DNA of 64,000 nt from Dulcicalothrix desertica PCC 7102 (GTDB lineage: Bacteria; Cyanobacteriota; Cyanobacteriia; Cyanobacteriales; Nostocaceae): contig NZ_RSCL01000005.1 in NCBI RefSeq assembly GCF_003991905.1, forward strand, positions 1 through 64,000, given 5' to 3'. The stretch's first letter is position 1. The number at the start of each line of letters is the position of its first letter. The translations under genes were made by a program, and so were the position numbers. Shown here piece after piece: positions 61,825 through 64,000 of the stretch. The notes under the pieces were generated by a model. It was not told the origin of the DNA. It searched no databases and saw nothing but the letters and a program-made list of their open reading frames with translations.

Positions 61825-64000
61825 ATGCCAAAACCAACAATTTTACTAGCACTCGACCCCCATAGTGCCGCATTTTGTGCAGCCATTAAGCGGCAACTCC
61901 AAACATCAAGCACAATTCAAAGCAGTTTAATACAGACTTATACTCTAAATTGGGACGGACAAGCTTTTAGCTTTAGTCCTGAATTAAACCAATTCGCTGA
62001 CACAAGTTTTAACCTCGCACAAACTCATAATAAAACTTCTGCCTCCCAAATCCTTACTTCCTTTACCCAAGCTGCTGGTAAACTGCAAAATCAAGTAATT
62101 AACCTACTCAAATCAGTAAATCAATCTCCCGAAGTTATCGCAGCAAAACGCCAAGGACTAGAAATAAGCAGCGGACATCAAATATATCTGATGTTGTCAG
62201 CCAGTAATCAGTTAGCTAGAGGAGTCGTTTTTGAGCTAGTACGTTTGATTCGCTGGTTATTTAGTACGCACTCTCCAGATATACCTTACAGTTTAGAAGC
62301 TTTACTATTATTACCAGAGTTATTCGCCGAAGTTACAACTGCTGATTACAGTGCTGCATATGCGCTCCTCAAAGAGTTAGATTACAAAATGAATACTGGA
62401 GTTGTAGTTGCAGCTAGTCAAAGAGCTACTCCCTTCGATAATTGCTGGCTAATTGATGGACGCATTGGTGAACTTAAAGATAATTTAAGTAGCTATGCTG
62501 ATACTCTTGCTGGTTTTCTGACTGTTGAGGCACAAACAAGCGGTTTGCTGATAGGCGCCCAAAAAGTGCGTGGTAAAATACCTGCGTACAGTACTTTTGG
62601 CTATGGAGAATTATTTTTCCCTAAAGAAATAGCCATGAAGCGTTTAAGTGCTGCCTTAGCTGCTGATATCATGATTAAGCAGTTTTTACCAAAAGTAGAA
62701 TTTGCTCCAGAAACAAACCGTAAATGGTTATTAGATGCCAAAGAGTTTGTACTAAGCGAAGATTTTAGCGATACTTTTCTTGAATTAGAACGAGATAACG
62801 GCAAACCAATTTGGCAAGATTTTAATCCGCGCATTGACATACGTGCTGGGATGTCGAGCGAATATGGAATGGAGTTACAGCGTGCTTATCGGCAATTTGA
62901 AAACAAAGAATTACTTTCTTATAAACGCGCACTAGAAAACTCATCTAAACAAGTACAAACAACACTTACCACTTTTTTAGACAATACTATTAATGGCTAT
63001 GCTGACGCAAGCAAGAGTGGTTTACACGAAGCGGTTATGCTTCTAAACAGGTTGACTTATTTATATTTGGAACTACAAAGCGATGAAGCGCGCGACCAAT
63101 CTCATAATCTCATTACAGAACTGCGTGCGGCAGAAGCGTTTCTTGACTCAAAGTTGCAAGTGATAATTGACGGCGAAAAGACTAAAGAATTACTTAACGA
63201 AGTTTTAGCTTTAAAATTGCAACAGCAACAACTACAAGATAACTTCACTCAAAGTAGCTCAGAAGAACAACAGCAAGAGATACAAACAATTAATGAACAG
63301 CTAAGAACAGTAATTACTGAGTATCAAAAAGCATCAAATCTAGAAATTGCACAAGCTAACCAAATTCGTGCGCTCGCTCGCACAAAAGCTCGTGAACAAG
63401 CAGAAAAAGCAGTTGTTACTTCACTTTCTCAGCTAACTGCCACTGAAAATCAACTTGAAGCAGCTGTAGATAGAAAAAACGAGTTAATCGCAGAAGAAAA
63501 ACATTTCCGCAATCAGCATCTAATTATATATCCAACACTTCTTGGCGCCCTATTGTTAGGCTTTGTAATTCTAATAGGAATTTTTAGCCAATCAACACTT
63601 TGGTTATTATTACAGAAGATAGGGGAAAACTTAGTTACTTACTTGCTTTGGGGTACAGTAGCAATATTAACTTACTTAGGTTTGGTTTGGCTTAAATATA
63701 GCACCACCATTCGTGACCGCTTGTTAAAGCTCCAGAAACAAATTAAACGATTAGAAAGTAGTTTAAAAGCGAACGCAGTAGAACTACGTCGGAGTTATAA
63801 CGAACAATTAAAGCTAGAGTACGACTTTTATGCTCAAAATCTTCGTGTTGAAACATTAAATTATTTGATTAGAACAGCTAAACAAAGAACTGAGACATTA
63901 CGTCAAACTCTTGATAATTTCTCTCAAATATACAATAATTTAGTGCAAGAGCGCGAGCAGGCAAAAACAAATTTTTCCGAAACTAGGTTGACTGTTTTAA
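61825..64000 (+). CDS. Large coiled-coil membrane protein of the VWA-tubulin set (3' end beyond window)
   Basis: At least 725 residues, open to the window edge. The N-terminal globular part starts MPKPTILLALDPHSAAFCAAI, with LARGVVFELVRLIRWLF and VVVAASQRATPFDNCWLIDGR (about residues 190-215). It resembles the ligand-facing half of a tubulin-like or regulatory domain, but I do not recognise it firmly. A coiled coil (about 420-560) is followed by two membrane helices, IYPTLLGALLLGFVILIGIFSQ (about 567-588) and LVTYLLWGTVAILTYLGLVWL, then another coiled coil. Gene order suggests it is the membrane partner of the tubulin-like GTPase. ATG at 61825 is the first in-frame start after the TAA of the previous gene. 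Confidence 0.7.
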   Translation, partial: MPKPTILLALDPHSAAFCAAIKRQLQTSSTIQSSLIQTYTLNWDGQAFSFSPELNQFADTSFNLAQTHNKTSASQILTSFTQAAGKLQNQVINLLKSVNQSPEVIAAKRQGLEISSGHQIYLMLSASNQLARGVVFELVRLIRWLFSTHSPDIPYSLEALLLLPELFAEVTTADYSAAYALLKELDYKMNTGVVVAASQRATPFDNCWLIDGRIGELKDNLSSYADTLAGFLTVEAQTSGLLIGAQKVRGKIPAYSTFGYGELFFPKEIAMKRLSAALAADIMIKQFLPKVEFAPETNRKWLLDAKEFVLSEDFSDTFLELERDNGKPIWQDFNPRIDIRAGMSSEYGMELQRAYRQFENKELLSYKRALENSSKQVQTTLTTFLDNTINGYADASKSGLHEAVMLLNRLTYLYLELQSDEARDQSHNLITELRAAEAFLDSKLQVIIDGEKTKELLNEVLALKLQQQQLQDNFTQSSSEEQQQEIQTINEQLRTVITEYQKASNLEIAQANQIRALARTKAREQAEKAVVTSLSQLTATENQLEAAVDRKNELIAEEKHFRNQHLIIYPTLLGALLLGFVILIGIFSQSTLWLLLQKIGENLVTYLLWGTVAILTYLGLVWLKYSTTIRDRLLKLQKQIKRLESSLKANAVELRRSYNEQLKLEYDFYAQNLRVETLNYLIRTAKQRTETLRQTLDNFSQIYNNLVQEREQAKTNFSETRLTVL

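Noticed and set aside
1-64000. tRNA, rRNA or insertion sequence genes
   Set aside because: I looked for cloverleaf-like and TTCGAATCC-type strings and for transposase motifs on both strands and found none that I could support.

Overview
This AT-rich chromosomal window comes from a filamentous, heterocyst-forming cyanobacterium (order Nostocales). The evidence is an almost complete heterocyst glycolipid (HGL) island: hgdB-hgdC-hgdA and glycosyltransferases on the minus strand, a PfaA/PfaC/PfaD-like polyketide synthase set with hglB/hetM on the plus strand, and hetI converging on it. The order resembles the all5341-all5359 region of Anabaena PCC 7120 as I remember it. I cannot name the genus. 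The hexamer GGCGCC occurs about 100 times (hand count), while I saw no copy of the usual cyanobacterial HIP1 octamer GCGATCGC.

Layout. 1-7.1 kb (minus): a short DUF2141 protein, two glycosyltransferases, HgdA-like epimerase, HgdC-like permease and HgdB-like membrane fusion protein (HGL sugar chemistry and export). 7.7-9.0 kb: a ParB-domain protein with a degenerate methyltransferase-like C-terminus. 10.0-25.9 kb (plus): hglE, a small carboxypeptidase-regulatory-like membrane protein, hglD, hglC, hglA and hglB, which together build and reductively release the long-chain HGL alcohol. 26-27.7 kb: a DUF4058 gene remnant where hetN sits in Anabaena, then hetI (phosphopantetheinyl transferase). 28.5-35.4 kb: periplasmic amino-acid-type binding protein, xisI with a decayed xisH, WG-repeat protein, Mn catalase, small HD (alarmone-type) hydrolase, SDR protein, rlmN. 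35.4-39.8 kb (minus): H-NOX plus HNOBA histidine kinase, MIF-like tautomerase, cobM, lgt.

40.0-45.8 kb (plus) is a compact gene set that I do not recognise from any described pathway: haem-oxygenase-like diiron protein, enolase-superfamily epimerase, GH3-type acyl-adenylating ligase, small membrane protein and CocE/NonD-type hydrolase. 45.9-47.1 kb: coaD overlapping a DivIVA-like coiled-coil gene. 47.1-52.5 kb (minus): giant Ser/Thr kinase-ATPase-GAF-histidine kinase. 53.0-56.0 kb (minus): stand-alone A-PCP-reductase NRPS module. 56.7 kb to the edge (plus): XRE regulator, membrane VWA protein, a large tubulin/FtsZ-like GTPase split by one in-frame TGA, and a long coiled-coil membrane protein cut by the window end. 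This last set looks like a poorly described bacterial tubulin-like membrane system.

Intergenic DNA is rich in dispersed palindromic repeats of several families. I saw no transposase, tRNA, rRNA or CRISPR array. All functional calls rest on reading motifs by eye; no database search was run.
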